Counted from the first letter of the stretch, positions 40,387 through 53,477 are shown. The stretch: DNA of 64,000 bases from Cryphonectria parasitica EP155 (GCF_011745365.1 NW_024468909.1:3906001-3970000), one strand, 5' to 3'. Program-made: numbers and translations. The notes: a model not told the origin generated them from the letters alone.

Positions 40387-43300
40387 ATGTGTGTGTATCT
40401 CTGTCTCTCTCTCTGTCTCTCTTTCTGCTTCACTTTCTTTTCTTTTCTTCTGCGGCAGGCATGTCTCTTCTTCCTTAGCGACGGGCGGCGACCATAGCAT
40501 TTTGCGCACGCGGCTCCGATGCGGCCCGCTTGTGCAGTATGCGCGTCCCGTCCAGGCCGGCCATCGTGGGCTGCTAGGTTTCCTAGGCTTGCTAGGCGTG
40601 CTGGGGTATGCTTCGATCGAGCGCTCCTCACCTTACGCTCGCTCTTCTCTCTCTCTCTCTTGCCAGGCCAAAAAGCTAAGAGCTACTACGGTCCAGGGGT
40701 TGAAGGAAGATCTGCTCACCGGGGCGGATCCCCCTCCTCCAAAGTGGGGAACCCTCCTCGATGGATTCACGTAGCCAAGTACATAGGAACCTGAAAGCGC
40801 GCCCGCCAGGATTATTTGCGAGTCATTCAGGCCGTTCGAGGGGTCCGAGGGAGGAGGAGGAGGGGATCAAGATTGCAAGACTGGTCTGAGTGGGATGCTT
40901 TTTTCAGCTTGTTAGAAGCCGGCTACAATGCCTCAAAACTTCCAATCGTGCCCGTTGTCAAGAGGGTGCCGTTCCTGCAGACCTAGCACCTTCGACCCTG
41001 GACGTTGACGATCAATGCAGCGGGACGAGGGGTCCACGGTTCGCAGTCCCTAAGTCCAGTTAAGGCAGGATGCGCGATCTCCTCGCAAAACGAGCCAGGC
41101 CTGTTGTATATAAATAACAAGCCTTCTGCCTCTTGGTGTGTCCTTTCTTTATTAGTGTGCTGATTCCTGGCCCTTGCGAATTGTCGAGGATGACTAAAGA
41201 AGAGACGAGATGAGACGAGACGAGACGAGACTGGTGCAAGGGAAGAAGAAATAGTAACAGTATGCCGCCGCGGGCGTAGGAAGCAGGAACCGGTGCTAGC
41301 AGTAGCATGGTCCCCATCAACACATCACGAGCCGATTGTTTAGCGCAACCCCTCGCTACCAGCGGCTTTCGTAGAACTATGTACTACCACCGTTGGCTGC
41401 CATCATATCGGTTGGTTCGAAAGAACTGTGGTTCCCGGTTATCGAGCAGACCCATTCCAGCAAGCAGAATCCAGCTCTGTGGGAATCAGGCCGTACGGAC
41501 AGCATCATCTGAGGGAGATCTGCGCCAGACCTTCCCTCCAAATATCCTAGGGATCAAGCAGATGACCAACGACGACACTGACCAGCAGCATAATGATCTA
41601 GGAGACAGAGAGGGTCGCACGCGGGTTGCACGGCTCAGTCGTCGTCCTCGTCGTCCTCGTCGTCGTTGTCATCGTCGTCGAGGAAGTCTCTTAGGGGAAA
41701 GGTTTGGGCCATACGCGTCGGAAGTGGCCCTGGTAAACTCTGTCGATTCCGGCTTGTATTCCAGTTTGCCAGTTGATGTCGTTTATCCCCGCTCGAGGGC
41801 AGCTCTTCTACCCCCCCCCCCCCATGCTGCTGCTAGTGGAGGGAGGGCACGATTGCAGTCTAGTGCTGAAGCTGACTGCGCATGGCACTCAACGCCCTGT
41901 CGACCCTTTCACGCCATTGTCCACATTGCGTAGAGGCGGCCGTGTGCAAGAATAAGAGGTGTGTGTACCTCATTCATTTAGTAGCTGTTGAGGCAGACCC
42001 GGACCAAATCGGCCTCGGCATGAAACATGACTTCCGCGCGCCCTGTTCTGTCTGATACTGGGGTAGTCATCTATAGTAAATATTCAAGATGAACGGCTGG
42101 CCCTCCTTTCGGCGCATGGACATCTCGAGGCCAGGACGGGGTTTGTGGTCCTGACAGGCCAATCGCAAGCAAAGTCATGCGGGAGCCTGTCAATCTTTAG
42201 AACAAGCCATCCAAATACCAAGTGAACAACGAGATACTCCAGGCGAGACACACGTTAGTATCGACATCATTGCTTGATGGATGTGACAAGAAACGCATGG
42301 ATGCTCTCGGAGATTTTTTTTTTAAGAAAAGAAAATTACGTGGTCCAGATAACGGGCCGTGCAGGCTCAACGCCACACGTGTGCAACCCAACAGACCAAG
42401 GTCGTTGGCAATGTGCATCCTTGGATGGTTATGGAGACGGAATCAGATCGAGGTCAGACACACGACACAAACAACCCCGTCGAGGCTAAATGAAGGGGGG
42501 AGAGGGAGAGAGGGGACACGGACGCGATGTTCCTGTTCTGCTGTAAGGAAAAGAAGTAAGGCGAGATGAGACAAGGCGTGGGGACGATTGTGCGTAGTAA
42601 TTGTCCCAAAGAGTCGCGATGGTCCGGGCTTGCGCTTAACTCTCTTCCGCAAGAATACCAGTGTGGCAGGGGAAAGCAGTGCGCCTCACTAGCCTCAGGC
42701 ACACAAGAACCTGCAGCGCGTCAGTATGCAGGCAGGCCCCCGCGTCGTCCTCCCTCGGTTGACTAGGCCCGAGCTGCTCACGAGGCCCGTGTGCGTGTTC
42801 GCCCTGCCTGAAGGGTGCCTTTGGGGCCTTGTCGCCTCCAGGTCCTCTTGATTGCACAATAGCGTTGCGACCATGTGTTTCTTCCCGCAAAATCAAGAAT
42901 AGCGCAGTGAATCGAGATTAAATTATGGGAATGGCGAGTTCTAGAGCTGGCAGACATGTTAGTGAGCTCGTCGTCGAGTATCTGCCGGGACTCTTGTCTG
43001 ATCGCTGCCCGGCAGGTTCTGCCGTGACTTTTGTGTGGCATCTGACCCTGTGGTATGGACCAAGTAGAGACACAGTGCAGCAAGGTACAGGATCTCGAAG
43101 TGGGGTCTCGGCGGCAAGAGTCCTGTTGTGAAAGGCTGATCAGCCTGCAATGGTGCATGCAGAAGCAGGGGCACACTTCCAGAATCGGCCGTTCGAATGC
43201 TGATTGGTGCAAACACTCCGGGGTTGTGTGGAGTGTTCAGACTTTCACGGTGGTGTAATGTACATACCCCAATACACACCCTTTAGGTACAGAATACAGA

Positions 43301-44391
43301 ATACCTCGTCGTTGTCGGCAAATTTCCGTCTCTCTTCAGATAGCCCTTCCCAGTGTGATCGAGGTCAACCGACTATCACATGCCCCAAGTCGCTCTGCTG
43401 CGCAAGTCTGCGATGATTGCACAGGTGAGTTTGTTGTCCATAGCCTTCTTCTCAAAACAGGCGGCATGTCTAGGTAGCGTAGCACAACAAAAGTCTTTGA
43501 CATCGTATCCCCGGCTCGCAGTGTCATCTTGTGCAGGTCAGTGCATGTGGGGAAGCCGGAGGACGCAGCAGACCCAGAAATCGAAACTTTATGTGTCAGG
43601 TCGTTGACCGCTGGTGAATGGGCATCACTCTTGTTCTGCGCTGCCGTAAGCGCTGGCTGGCCTGACCGCTACTGCTCTATGTCTGCACGTGCCTGCACTC
43701 TGGACGTAAGATCAGTCTGTCGCTCATAAATCCACATGCCAGTCATGCAGGTTGTATGAAATGTTGAGGAGCTAGACGTGCAATTCTTTCGATGCAACCG
43801 AAGACTTTGTGGGGGGCCGCAGTGCTTTTTTCCCCCCTCCCACATCCATAGATTGTGTTGAAGCGGCTGGTTAGCTCAGTGCCTGAATGAAAGACGCCAC
43901 ACTGTAATGCGCAGACCGCGGGCCCGAAGGAGACGGAGCGATAGCACTGGATCTTGTTCTCATCTATCTTGCCAGACAGCATTGTTCTCTATATCGGTCA
44001 CTAAGTCGCTGTAAATCGATGACGAGTTGACCGGTTGGCTGAAAGTACAGCGTCACTCGAGTGCCGACCCATCGATATGCCACGGCCAGAAGACTGCTGC
44101 ATTTGAATCGGGGTCGTATTTCCCATAAATCCGCTCTCATGAAATTGCAAGTAATTGCTGCGGATCTAGCAAAGTCCGCACGTAGTATCCGTATAATTTT
44201 CTGAAGGCCTTGGCCTTTTATCGGTCTTCACCCTCCGTCATTGGGGGGTCAACGCTACGTCTTGGAGCCTCTCAAGCCTTGTGAAACGACAGAGAGAATC
44301 GTGTTCGCAGCAGCGTGCGAGAGGAGACCGACATCCCAGATGGCGAATCCACGGCTCGAGAGACAGAGCGTGGGGGATCGGGATCCATGTT
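38053..44391. other. 6.3-kb stretch without a recognised gene
   Basis: Between the HTH gene and DRG1 I found no convincing gene on either strand. The part next to the HTH start holds its promoter and leader. Longer open frames (38367-38852, 40253-40774, 41307-41933, 42778-43212) lack family motifs and several are driven by low-complexity sequence. Features seen are runs G12 (38250-38261), C14 (39154-39167), G12 (39710-39721) and C13 (41811-41823), a CT/GT repeat near 40352, and GTCGTCCTC-type repeats near 41640-41690. Base composition is not AT-rich, so it does not look like heavily RIP-mutated transposon DNA. Short-exon genes or noncoding RNAs could be missed. Confidence 0.5.
40352..40396. 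repeat. Compound (CT)n-(GT)n microsatellite
   Basis: A CT run of about ten units passes directly into a GT/TG run interrupted by TA. More CT-rich sequence continues to about 40425. Confidence 0.9.
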
Positions 44392-46328
44392 TCATCGCTT
44401 GACAATAGTCACTTTTGGGGAGGAGTATGGTCAGTATCAATACTGTCTCCGCTGCGTCAGAGGGTTTCATACCAATGTCCTCGTCAGCAAGCTCATGAGA
44501 GAGGCCGACACGCTGCGGCTGATGCTTTACAGACTTTCCGTAAACGATGGCATTCCTGAACTGCTCAACAATAGTGCGATGGATGGCGTTGCACTGAGTA
44601 ATGGTCCAATCAGTCCCAATCATTGACACGCGAGTTCATAGATAGACTGAGGGTGGAAAATTGGCTGGGGCTTAGGCTTACAAAATCTTCGACGGTGCAC
44701 CTCGAGGATCGTAGCACGACAGGTGCGGAATAGTCTGGCATTTTACCCTTGGGTTTGGTGTAGACTCGGACCAGATTCAGTTTCTCCCACCTGTGTTTAC
44801 CCGCCTTCTTGTCAGCACGTCCTTCGATTTTGTAGCATCTGCAGAGGAAAAGAGAGATTTACATCGCCTCCATTAACTCATCGACGTTCCACCCATGTTC
44901 GGAGCTGATGGGCACCGCGTTGGGAATTCGATATAGCAAGTCCAATTCCTCGATGCTGATGGCGTCAATTTTGTTCAGGACGTAAATGACGGGAATATAG
45001 CTCCGGGATTTGGCCTCTATTATGTCAATGAGATCATCGACGGTCGCGTCGCATCGGATGGTGATATCCGCGGAGGACATCTTGTATTCGCTCATGACGG
45101 CCTTAATCTCGTCATGATCTTGCGTCGGGAGTTAGTATCTTGTGTCGCCTCGGGGCCAGCATCATTATATCATCAGGACTCACCTATATGGGTTAGGGGC
45201 ACCGTGCTCGTAATATTAAGGCCGCCCTTATCCTTCTTCTTGATCGTGATGTTTGGTGCTTCCTTGTTGATTCTGATTCCGAAGCCCTCGAGTTCGTTTT
45301 CGATGACTCGTTTATCCGTGAGGGGTTTGTTCACGTCGAGAACAATGAATATCAAATGGCATGTCTTTGCGACCGCGATGACTTGTCGGCCACGGCCACG
45401 GCCGTCTTTAGCACCCTCAATGATACCTGGCAGGTCGATCATTTGCAGCGGTGCTCCATTATACATGACCTGACCTGGCACACTTGTCAAAGTTGTAAAC
45501 TCGTAGGCAGCGGCTTCCGAGTGCTGCCCTGTCAGCCTGCTCATCAATGTACTCTTTCCCACTGACGGGAATCCTATGAATCCAACACTGGCCACACCCG
45601 TTCTTGCCACGTCAAAGCCGGCACCGCCACCGCCACCGCCGCCACCTGAGGGTGTGAGAAGTTCTCTCTTGAGTTTTGCGAGCTTTGCCTTCAGTTGACC
45701 CAGATGAAACGATGTGGCCTATTAGTGTTTTTGTTAGCAGCTGTTTGACGGCCAAATGTGCCTCGGAGTGGTCTCTTGTTGTTGACGAAAGCCATCGTCC
45801 AGCACTAGAGAAGGGCTTCTTTGGGGGGGGGGGGGGGTGCAGAGAGAATATGGCGGACTGACTTTGTTTTTCTGCGTCCTACTCATCTATTGGATTTACC
45901 ATTGTCAGTTCTGTTTCTGGAAGCTGTGATTGTGGAGGGGATGAAGTGCCGGCGCTGAGTCTCGTGTAGGTATCGTGAGCTCTCCGTCAGTTGCTGAATG
46001 CTCTTGGAGCCTGAGCAGCCCCTCTGACTGCCTGATGCTAGTTGTAGCCTTCTAGTGAAGCAGCTCAAGCCCTTCGTGCAAACCAAGCAGCACCTTAGGA
46101 TCCCGAGCCTGGCCCTGTGCCTTTTCCCCAAGCTCTTTGCTACCACGGTTTTCTAGGCATGACATTCTCCACAGAGATCTCGCGTGCTGGTGGGGTTGGA
46201 AGGGCGAAATCTGAAGAGAGTCAATCGTACCTCGGCCTCAATCTCCTTGATCTGTCGTTCCTGCTGTCAGCTCAAAGTTCTCCAAGACACATGCTGCGGT
46301 CACTGACCTTCTCCACGGTGGTCGACAT
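44392..46328 (-). CDS. RBG1: DRG1-family GTPase (Rbg1)
   Basis: Eight exons are proposed: 46328-46308, 46251-46231, 45886-45863, 45718-45184, 45118-44863, 44790-44682, 44593-44473 and 44411-44392, giving 368 residues, the normal DRG1 length. All phases agree. The first three exons are only 21, 21 and 24 nt and encode MSTTVEK, IKEIEAE and MSRTQKNK. Then come [20 protein letters not shown], a polyglycine run, the P-loop GFPSVGKST (about 71-79), the switch region [27 protein letters not shown] and NKID. The C-terminal TGS domain carries [40 protein letters not shown] and the terminal VTIVKR. In yeast Rbg1 acts with Tma46/Dfrp1 on translating ribosomes. Intron 3 contains a G15/C15 run. Confidence 0.93.
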
Positions 46329-47591
46329 CTTGGCGACCTGTTAGAGAGACTCCGCTCTCTTGAAATTATGAAAGTTGACCAAGTAACAGATGGGGATCTG
46401 GTTGTGGCTCGAGTTGTGGTGCTGCTCAAGGCTCTTGCGGTCGACGTCGTTGTTGGTCGTCTGGGGAAAGAAAACAGCGGGGCAAATTTCTGATGGTTTT
46501 CTGAAAGGCTGGGTTGCCCCTCGACTGATGTCACCTTGGTAGGCACGACTCAAACAGGGTTAGGGGTTTCCCCCTCTCAATCACCAATGCTTCTTGAAGA
46601 AAGATACCCCCCCCCCCCCAAAAACCCCCCCCAAAAGCCATGGCTGTGCTTTTGAAACCCGTTTTTGAGTCAGTCCTGCTCTTATGTGAGAAGCACGGCT
46701 GCCAGAGTGCCCAGGAAAATACAGTTGACAGAATCACATGCCACTCCAGGCCATCCTTTGATAGGCCTTGCAAGGGCAAGGGATGTGCTTCTTAGATCAA
46801 CGGGAAGTGACTTGAGGTTCATAGTGTTCTCTTGTTATGTCATGTTGAAATACTTAGCAGCATCAGTCACTACTACTAGGTAATTTAATCTGGTAGGTAT
46901 TTCTCTCCAACACAGACTTGCCATTTCTTCTCTCCTCAAGTACAAATCGTCAGCCTTTGTCTGCACTTGTAAGTGCTGGCTGAGACTTGCCAAGACAGCA
47001 TTGTGTTTTAGTGCTGCGTCCAACGCAACACAGTACAGAAACTTGGACCCCTACTTAGAGTTAGCACCAGATTACAAGCCTTAACGCCGATAAGCCAGGC
47101 ACTGATAAGCGAGCGTGTGACGGGCCTTGTTGTGTCGTCATGGGGGAAGTAAGAGAGGAGGAGCCTCGGTCGGATATGTTTCGCAGGACAAGGCAGTAAC
47201 GATGCAAGGCAATCAACTACAGTGCAGCCCATCATCATACACTATATTGCAGCGCAACGGCGGTTGCCGAGAGCGGCCTCGCTCACCACGCATTCATTCC
47301 CTCTCCTTTCGTCAAGGGTCATCCAATCGCCTCCCCCCACCCTTATCCTTAGACAGACAACCTTAGAATCATTTACGTCGTCGTCCTCGTGACAACGTGT
47401 CTCAACCCCAACAGCAACAACAACCTCGCCCAACGATCCTTGTTCTTCTCCTCCTCCTCCTCCTCGTTCTTCCTTATCTTCTTTCTGCCTCTTTTCACGT
47501 CGACATCACTCTTGTCTTTCCTAATTTTGTTTTTTCTATTCGCCCGCTTCGAGAACCCTATTAACCATCCTCGACGACGACGGCGGCGACG
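46329..47591. other. Divergent intergenic region of DRG1 and ATG15
   Basis: This 1.26-kb region must hold two promoters. It contains C13 (46607-46619), a short A run and C8 in succession, and a CT-rich leader with CTCCTC repeats just before the ATG15 start (47440-47560). No gene was recognised. Confidence 0.5.
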
Positions 47592-49691
47592 ATGATCCTC
47601 AGGCGCAAGACCAGGGGGCGTGGCGACACCTGCACCTCCGCCGGCAAGGTGACCGCCAGCCTGCTCCTGTCATTTCTTATGCTCGCACCAGCGGCATCCG
47701 CCCACGCTCCAGCAGGCAACTCCAGATCGAGCGAACAGGCCGACCTTCCCTTCAAGCCCGACTTCTTTAACCCGTCGCCAGAACCTCCCGCCCCAGCTGA
47801 CCATGTCTTTGTAAGGTTTGCCCTCGTCAACACCATCTTCCCTTCCTCCATCATCATCGTCGCCATCATCTTCTTCATTATTATTATCATCATCGTCGTC
47901 ATCAAGTGTGATATCAAGCTGACCATCGGAAAACATCGTCTTCGTCGATGTCTCCAAGAATAGTCCCTCCGACATGTCTTCCACCACGGCACGCACAGAT
48001 ACCCGAACCTGCACAGGCGCCAGGACGTGGTCCACATACAGGAGCAGGAGATATGGCTGGCTGCCGAGGATGAGCACGTTGCCGAGAGACTTCCCCCCCT
48101 AAGGGCAAGGAGCGATGCGACGAGGATTCAGCGGCTAGTGGACCGCCGGCCGAGCGTGGTCGACCCGATGGTGGCGCTGTCGCGGGAGCGAGGCTATGTC
48201 TCGGTCCTGTCCGAGGACGCGTGGACGCTGGACGACATCCCTGGGCCTGACATTACGGACAGAGACACCGTCGTCAGCCTGGCCTATATGTCGGCCAACG
48301 CCTACGTGGAGAAGGATGCCGACGGCGAGTGGCTCGAGGTCGGCGACCCTTTCAACCGGTCTGCCGACTTTGGCTGGGAAAGCGACGGCCTCCGCGGCCA
48401 CGTCTTCGCCGATGCCGACAACTCCACCATCGTCATCGGGCTCAAGGGCACGTCCATGGCTGTCTTCGACGGCGAGGGCACCACCACCAACGACAAGGAG
48501 AACGACAACCTCTTTTTCAGCTGCTGCTGCGCCCAGCAGGGCCCCTGGCTCTGGCACCAGGTCTGCAGCTGCGCCACCGGCACTTACTCATGCAACAACA
48601 CATGCGTCGTCCAGGCCCTGCGCCAGGAGAACAGGTACTACATGGCCGCCCGCGAACTGTACTCCAACGTCACCGAGCTGTACCCGGACTCCAACGTCTG
48701 GATCACCGGTCACTCCCTTGGCGGCGCCGTGAGCAGCATGCTCGGCTTGACCTACGGCCACCCCGTTGTCACCTTCGAGGCCGTCCCCGAGGCCCTGCCC
48801 GTCGCCCGCCTCGGCCTCCCTGTCCCTCCAGGCTCCGACCCCAATGTCCCCCAGACCCGCGAGAACACGGGCGCCTACCACTTCGGCCACACTGCCGACC
48901 CGGTCTACATCGGCACCTGCAACGGCGCCACTGCCTCGTGCTCCTACGCCGGCTACGCCATGGAGTCCGCCTGCCACACCGGCCGCGAGTGCGTCTACGA
49001 TGTCGTCGCCGACAAGGGCTGGCGCGTTGGGATCGGCACGCATAAGATTCGGTCCGTTATCAACGACGTCATCCTCAAGTACGACCTGGTCGCCGAGTGT
49101 AGGTTCACCCCCGAATGCCGCGACTGCGCCAACTGGAAGATGTACGAGAGCAACGGCACCGAGTCTACCACCACCGCCAGCTCGTCCACCTCCACCAAGA
49201 CCCGCACGAGAACCGAGACCTGCAAGACCCCTGGCTGGTGGGGCTGCCTGGATGAGACAGCCACGGGAACGGCTACGGCGACCAGCACCACCTCGACGAG
49301 CACAAGCACGAGCACGTCAACCTGTAAAACCCCGGGCTGGTTCGGATGCAACGACAAGACCACGACAACAGCCACCACATCATCGTCCGACTCCTCGCCC
49401 ACCAGTGCCCTGCCTACGACCAGTACGACTTGCGAGACGCCAGGGCGTTTCTGGGGCTGCTACGATAAGACCACCACGAGCGGCAGCGCAACGTCGTCCG
49501 CACTCACCTCGGAGCCAAGCATCACTGCGCCGCCTGCGCCGACTGTGACCACCACGCGTCCCATCACTCCAAGGCCGACGGGCACGTCCACGCCCACGTC
49601 CGGGTCTGTACAACCGACGCAGTCTCACTGCACGAGCAGGAATTGGTTTGGTTTCTGTAGGGGGTACGGCATCAGCGACGATGAGATATAG
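47592..49691 (+). CDS. ATG15: Autophagic lipase Atg15
   Basis: Two exons are proposed, 47592-47810 and 47964-49691, giving 648 residues. The intron (GTAAGG to AATAG) was placed so that [19 protein letters not shown], conserved in the family, reads through. A signal-anchor segment (about residues 20-37, [14 protein letters not shown]) targets it through the multivesicular body to the vacuole, where it degrades autophagic-body membranes. The catalytic serine is Ser324 in [11 protein letters not shown]. Other family signatures are [51 protein letters not shown] and [12 protein letters not shown]. The C-terminus is a Ser/Thr-rich linker with repeated Cys motifs ([28 protein letters not shown], then [10 protein letters not shown]). 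The frame is intact. Confidence 0.95.
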
Positions 49692-51041
49692 GTACATGCT
49701 ACCCTCGTGGGGGAAGAAGTGTTTAATAGGAGAAACAGAGTTGGTTTGAGTCAACGATACGATACGCTACGTTACGGTGTGGGCATCTATTTCATCAATC
49801 TCGTTTTTTGACTACATGGAGTTGGGGGTTGCCGGGCAGAACAAGGGCAAGGCAAACGCAAGAGGGCATGAGAAGTCAAGGCCTTGGCTCGGAGTTGAGT
49901 TGTCCCATTTTACATTACCACATTTGCATTTACATGTGGCTCGTTCAAACAAGCCAATACAGACTGCATTAGATTTCAATATCACATTCTCATACTTGAT
50001 CTTTTGTTTCCTTCTTCTCCCTTGGACGGACAGCCGTCATGGGCGGCTTATGCTCAAGAGAAGAAAAGCATGGGCTCGCATCGACAGCAGGGCAGTATAG
50101 CAAAGAAATCTGGGTGGATTGAAACAGAGACAGAAGGGAGAAAGGAAAAGGGGGGCGAGGCATCCTCGTGTCCCAATTTCTCACTCATTTGCCCAGAATT
50201 ACCCTGATGTATCGTGTATGTAGGTCGTTTTGCTCAAAGACTCATATGCATATATGTACATTTGTCACACCCCGCACTACTTACTATTGTAGCATTTTTG
50301 CACAATGAGCAACATTATGGCATACATGACTTCACTTCACTCGAGCAGTCGATGCTCTGAGGAGCACATATTGGATTAATAAAAATAACAAAAATCAATG
50401 ATTGATGCCTAACCCGAGACCGATGCTGTTCCAATACCCCTGTCCTAGTCCTATACGTACAACCGTACAAACACTTGCATGAAGACGTTTCTTCCCATTC
50501 TCCCTCCCTCTTTCTCTCCGAAAAGGGACATCATGCAGGTGCCGTGCGTGTCTGGAAAACATGCGTGGTGCGTGTGTCGTCCCATCTGTATCTGTCGTTC
50601 GTGCTCATGCTCTCTTTTGAATATCCTATAGCAAGCGTACGCGGATACTTTGCTCATCATCAACACCATCCCGAATTAATACGTGGATCTTCGTTCCATG
50701 CTTTATGCAGCGCTGCCCAATCTTCCAACTATTTCTTTTCAAATTGGTCCAAACGTCTCGGCGTGTTGTCTGGAATCTCCAAATTATACCCGTTGTCCTC
50801 CACTCCTCTTCCGCGCGAAGGCAACCAAGAGGCAGAAGAGGAGGACTGCCAACAAAAAAATCATAGACAGGAATTTGGTGATTATAAGGGGAGATAGTGG
50901 TTTAAAGATAGAAATAAAAACAAGAAAGGAGAAGAAGAAAAACAGCGCAGAAGGAACTTGCTTGCAGTCCAAGAAACAAAGCGAAATCAGTGAAGCCGGT
51001 GATTACAACAGTGTATTCGACCATTTTGCAGCAAAGCGCTT
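49692..51041. other. Convergent intergenic region
   Basis: This region holds the 3' UTRs of ATG15 (+) and the MRN1-like gene (-), both facing in. It is AT-rich compared with the neighbours. No family features appear in the small frames, such as 50683-51102 (which overlaps the end of the opposite gene). Confidence 0.5.
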
Positions 51042-53049
51042 TCAGTTGGCGACCTCTTCCTCAACCCAGCCGTTGAGACCACCCTGGATGGCGAGGCCGT
51101 AGCCACTGCCCATGCCGCCGAAGCTGGCTTGGTACTGGTGGCCGCGCCGGGCGCCTTCATCATGGACGCTGCCCTGGACGCTGCTGGGGCTTGTGCCGCC
51201 GTTCTCGAAACCGGGTCCGAATGCAGGCAGGCTCACCGCTCGGCTATGTTGGCCGCGGGCGTTGGCAGGGGCCAGCAGCCCGCCGATAGTCGTCGGACCA
51301 GATGTGGAGTTCTGCGTGGCGTAGCCGTTGGAGATGCTGGCAGACTGGCCGTGTCCAGAGACGGAGCCATCTGGCATCTGGAGCGTCATCTCGCTAGGCG
51401 AAGACGACGCGGTTCCGAAGAGCACAGCCTGCTGGGCAGCGAGGGCCTGGTGCTGCTGCTGATGGTGTTGCTGCGCCTGCTGGGACACCTGGTTGAGGTA
51501 CACAGTCAAGGGGTTGCTCTGGGTGTTAAACAGGGCCGGCTGGTTTCCCGCTAAATCGTTGGTTGGTGATCCGCTCTGCGGGGCCTGTTGCTGTCCTGGA
51601 GAAGCAGGAACTTCGTTACGCGGCGAGCCGGCCTGCTGTTGCTGTTGCTGCTGCTGCTGTAGCTGTCGTGGCGGGTTTCCGCAGCGATCCTTACCGAAGT
51701 TGACCTTGAACTTTCGGTATTCCTCCTTGCTCCGAACAGCCTCGATAGCCTTGATGGCATTGGCAATGTTGGTAAAGTTCACAAACGCGCAGCTCTTCTC
51801 CCGGAGGGTGTTGACCAGCTCAATCTCGCCATACTCGGAGAAATCTTGTCTCAGCCTCTCCTCCGTGAATGTCTCGTCCAGGTTTCCGATGTAGACGTTT
51901 CGCGAAGCACCGCCACTGACGGCCAAGGCGATCGCTGGGGGAAGAGCACCAGAGTGCTTACCCCAGCCAATCTTCAAGCGGCGGTTGTGGATCATCAGAC
52001 CCTGAATGTTGCTCAGGGCGTAGAAGGAGGCCGCCGCGGTAGGGTCGATGAAGGTGACGAAGCAGATGTGCTTGTCCGGAATGTAACGAATGTGGTGCAA
52101 CAGGCCACCTCGCACAACGTTGCAGATCTCCTCGATGGTTGTCTCGGGGTGGATATTGCCCAGGTAAATAGTCCGGTTTCCAAGGTTGTTGATGCCACCA
52201 GCAGTAGTGGCGACAGCAGCAGCAGCGACAGACTGCTGTGCCAGGGCACTGGAGATCACATCACGGTCGGCGCCAGTCAGCATGTGCGCATAGCCAGGAG
52301 CAATGCCGAGATACTGCGCTGCGTTCTGCTGCTGCGTCTTCGAGACATAGGCGCACCTATCCTTGCCATAGTACACACGCCGCGGGGCCTGCCACTTGGC
52401 CTCCTGGGGAAGCTGAGAGACCGCCTTGATAGCGTTGGCAATGGAGAGAAAGTGGATGAAGGCGATGCTCTTCTCCCGGACAATCTTTACGGTGTCTATG
52501 GCACCGAATTTGCCCAGGTCTTCTCTGATCTCCTCCTCCGTGACCTCCTCGGGCAGGTTTCCGAGGTAGACGTTTCGAGAGGCACCAGACTGCTGCACGG
52601 CGAGGGCGACAGAAGTAGGCACCTGAGACGGCTTGCCCCAGCCGACCTTGATATCCTGTCCCTTGATGCAGAGCTTTTTCAAGATGGCATCAGAGTGGAA
52701 GTGGGTGGCGGAACCGGCGTCCAGGAAGGAGATGAAGGCGCAGTTCTTATCAGGGAGCAGCCTGACGGACTCGATCTGCCCACTGCGCACATGGCTCAGT
52801 ATCTCCTCCGCCGGCGTGTCCTGAGGAATGTTTCCCAAGTAGACCGTACGGCTGGATCCGCTGCCAACAGGGCTCATGGCCACAGGAGAACCGGGGTTCA
52901 TCTGCATCTGCATCTGCCCACCCATGTTGCCATACGCCGTAGTAGGAGACTGAGGGGCGAAAAATTGGGGCGCCCCATACGTCGAAGGCGAGACCATCGC
53001 CTGATAGCCACCAGGCGACATGGGCTGCTGGACAGGGCTGGCAAGACCG

Positions 53050-53081
<32 letters not shown>

Positions 53082-53477
53082 ATGCTGGTGCTGGCTGTTC
53101 TGCTGAGCCTGCGGATAAGCACCCATGCCCTGGAACTGACCGCCGGCAAAGGCAGCAGGGGTACCCGGCTGGAAGGGGCTGCCGAGGAGCAGCTGAGAAG
53201 GAAGCAGAGGAGTGAATTGCATGTCGAAGCCAGAGCCGGGAGTGGTCATGTCGGCAACAGTCGGGTTCAGAGTCTGCTGCTGGACATTCTGGGTGTTGAT
53301 CGTGGGGATGTTCCCACGGCGCGGGTGCCTGTCGGCAAAGCCAGAAACGTTCGAGGTGAAGGCACCGTGAGAGAAACCAGTGTCGCTCGTGGAGGGTTTG
53401 GACGCGTGACCAAAGCGACCGAGGCCATTGCTCGGGCCTGTCTGACCACCAATGGGACCTGGTTGATGCTCCTGCAT
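51042..53477 (-). CDS. MRN1: Four-RRM RNA-binding protein, Mrn1-like
   Basis: One open coding block encodes 811 residues from the ATG at 53477. The open frame continues upstream without an ATG, and a TTTCAAAACGGCAG sequence near 53530 looks like a 3' splice site, so a leader intron or extra upstream exon is possible. Four RRMs occur in two similar pairs: RTVYLGNIP and RNVYLGNLP (about 209-285 and 303-375), then RTIYLGNIH and RNVYIGNLD (about 440-515 and 530-600). Each RRM1/3 partner ends in KVGWGK or KIGWGK. Polyglutamine tracts lie near residues 130-142 and after RRM4; the tails are Gln/Ser/Pro-rich. Yeast Mrn1 binds mRNAs linked to cell-wall and mitochondrial functions. Role here is inferred from domain order. 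Confidence 0.87.

Noticed and set aside
41307..41933. 208-codon plus-strand frame in the gene-free interval
   Set aside because: Contains a low-complexity Arg stretch from a GTC/CTC repeat and a Pro run from a C13 homopolymer; no family features.
43863..43930. tRNA-like start GGTTAGCTCAGT
   Set aside because: No anticodon stem, T-loop or acceptor pairing can be built around it.
44840..44865. Premature stop in DRG1 after DELMEAM
   Set aside because: The TAA belongs to the GTAAAT donor of a 72-nt intron; the next exon continues with the conserved [15 protein letters not shown].
48329..49548. Long alternative frames over ATG15
   Set aside because: Arg/Pro/Ala-rich shadow translations of a GC-rich gene; the true frame has the catalytic GHSLGG.
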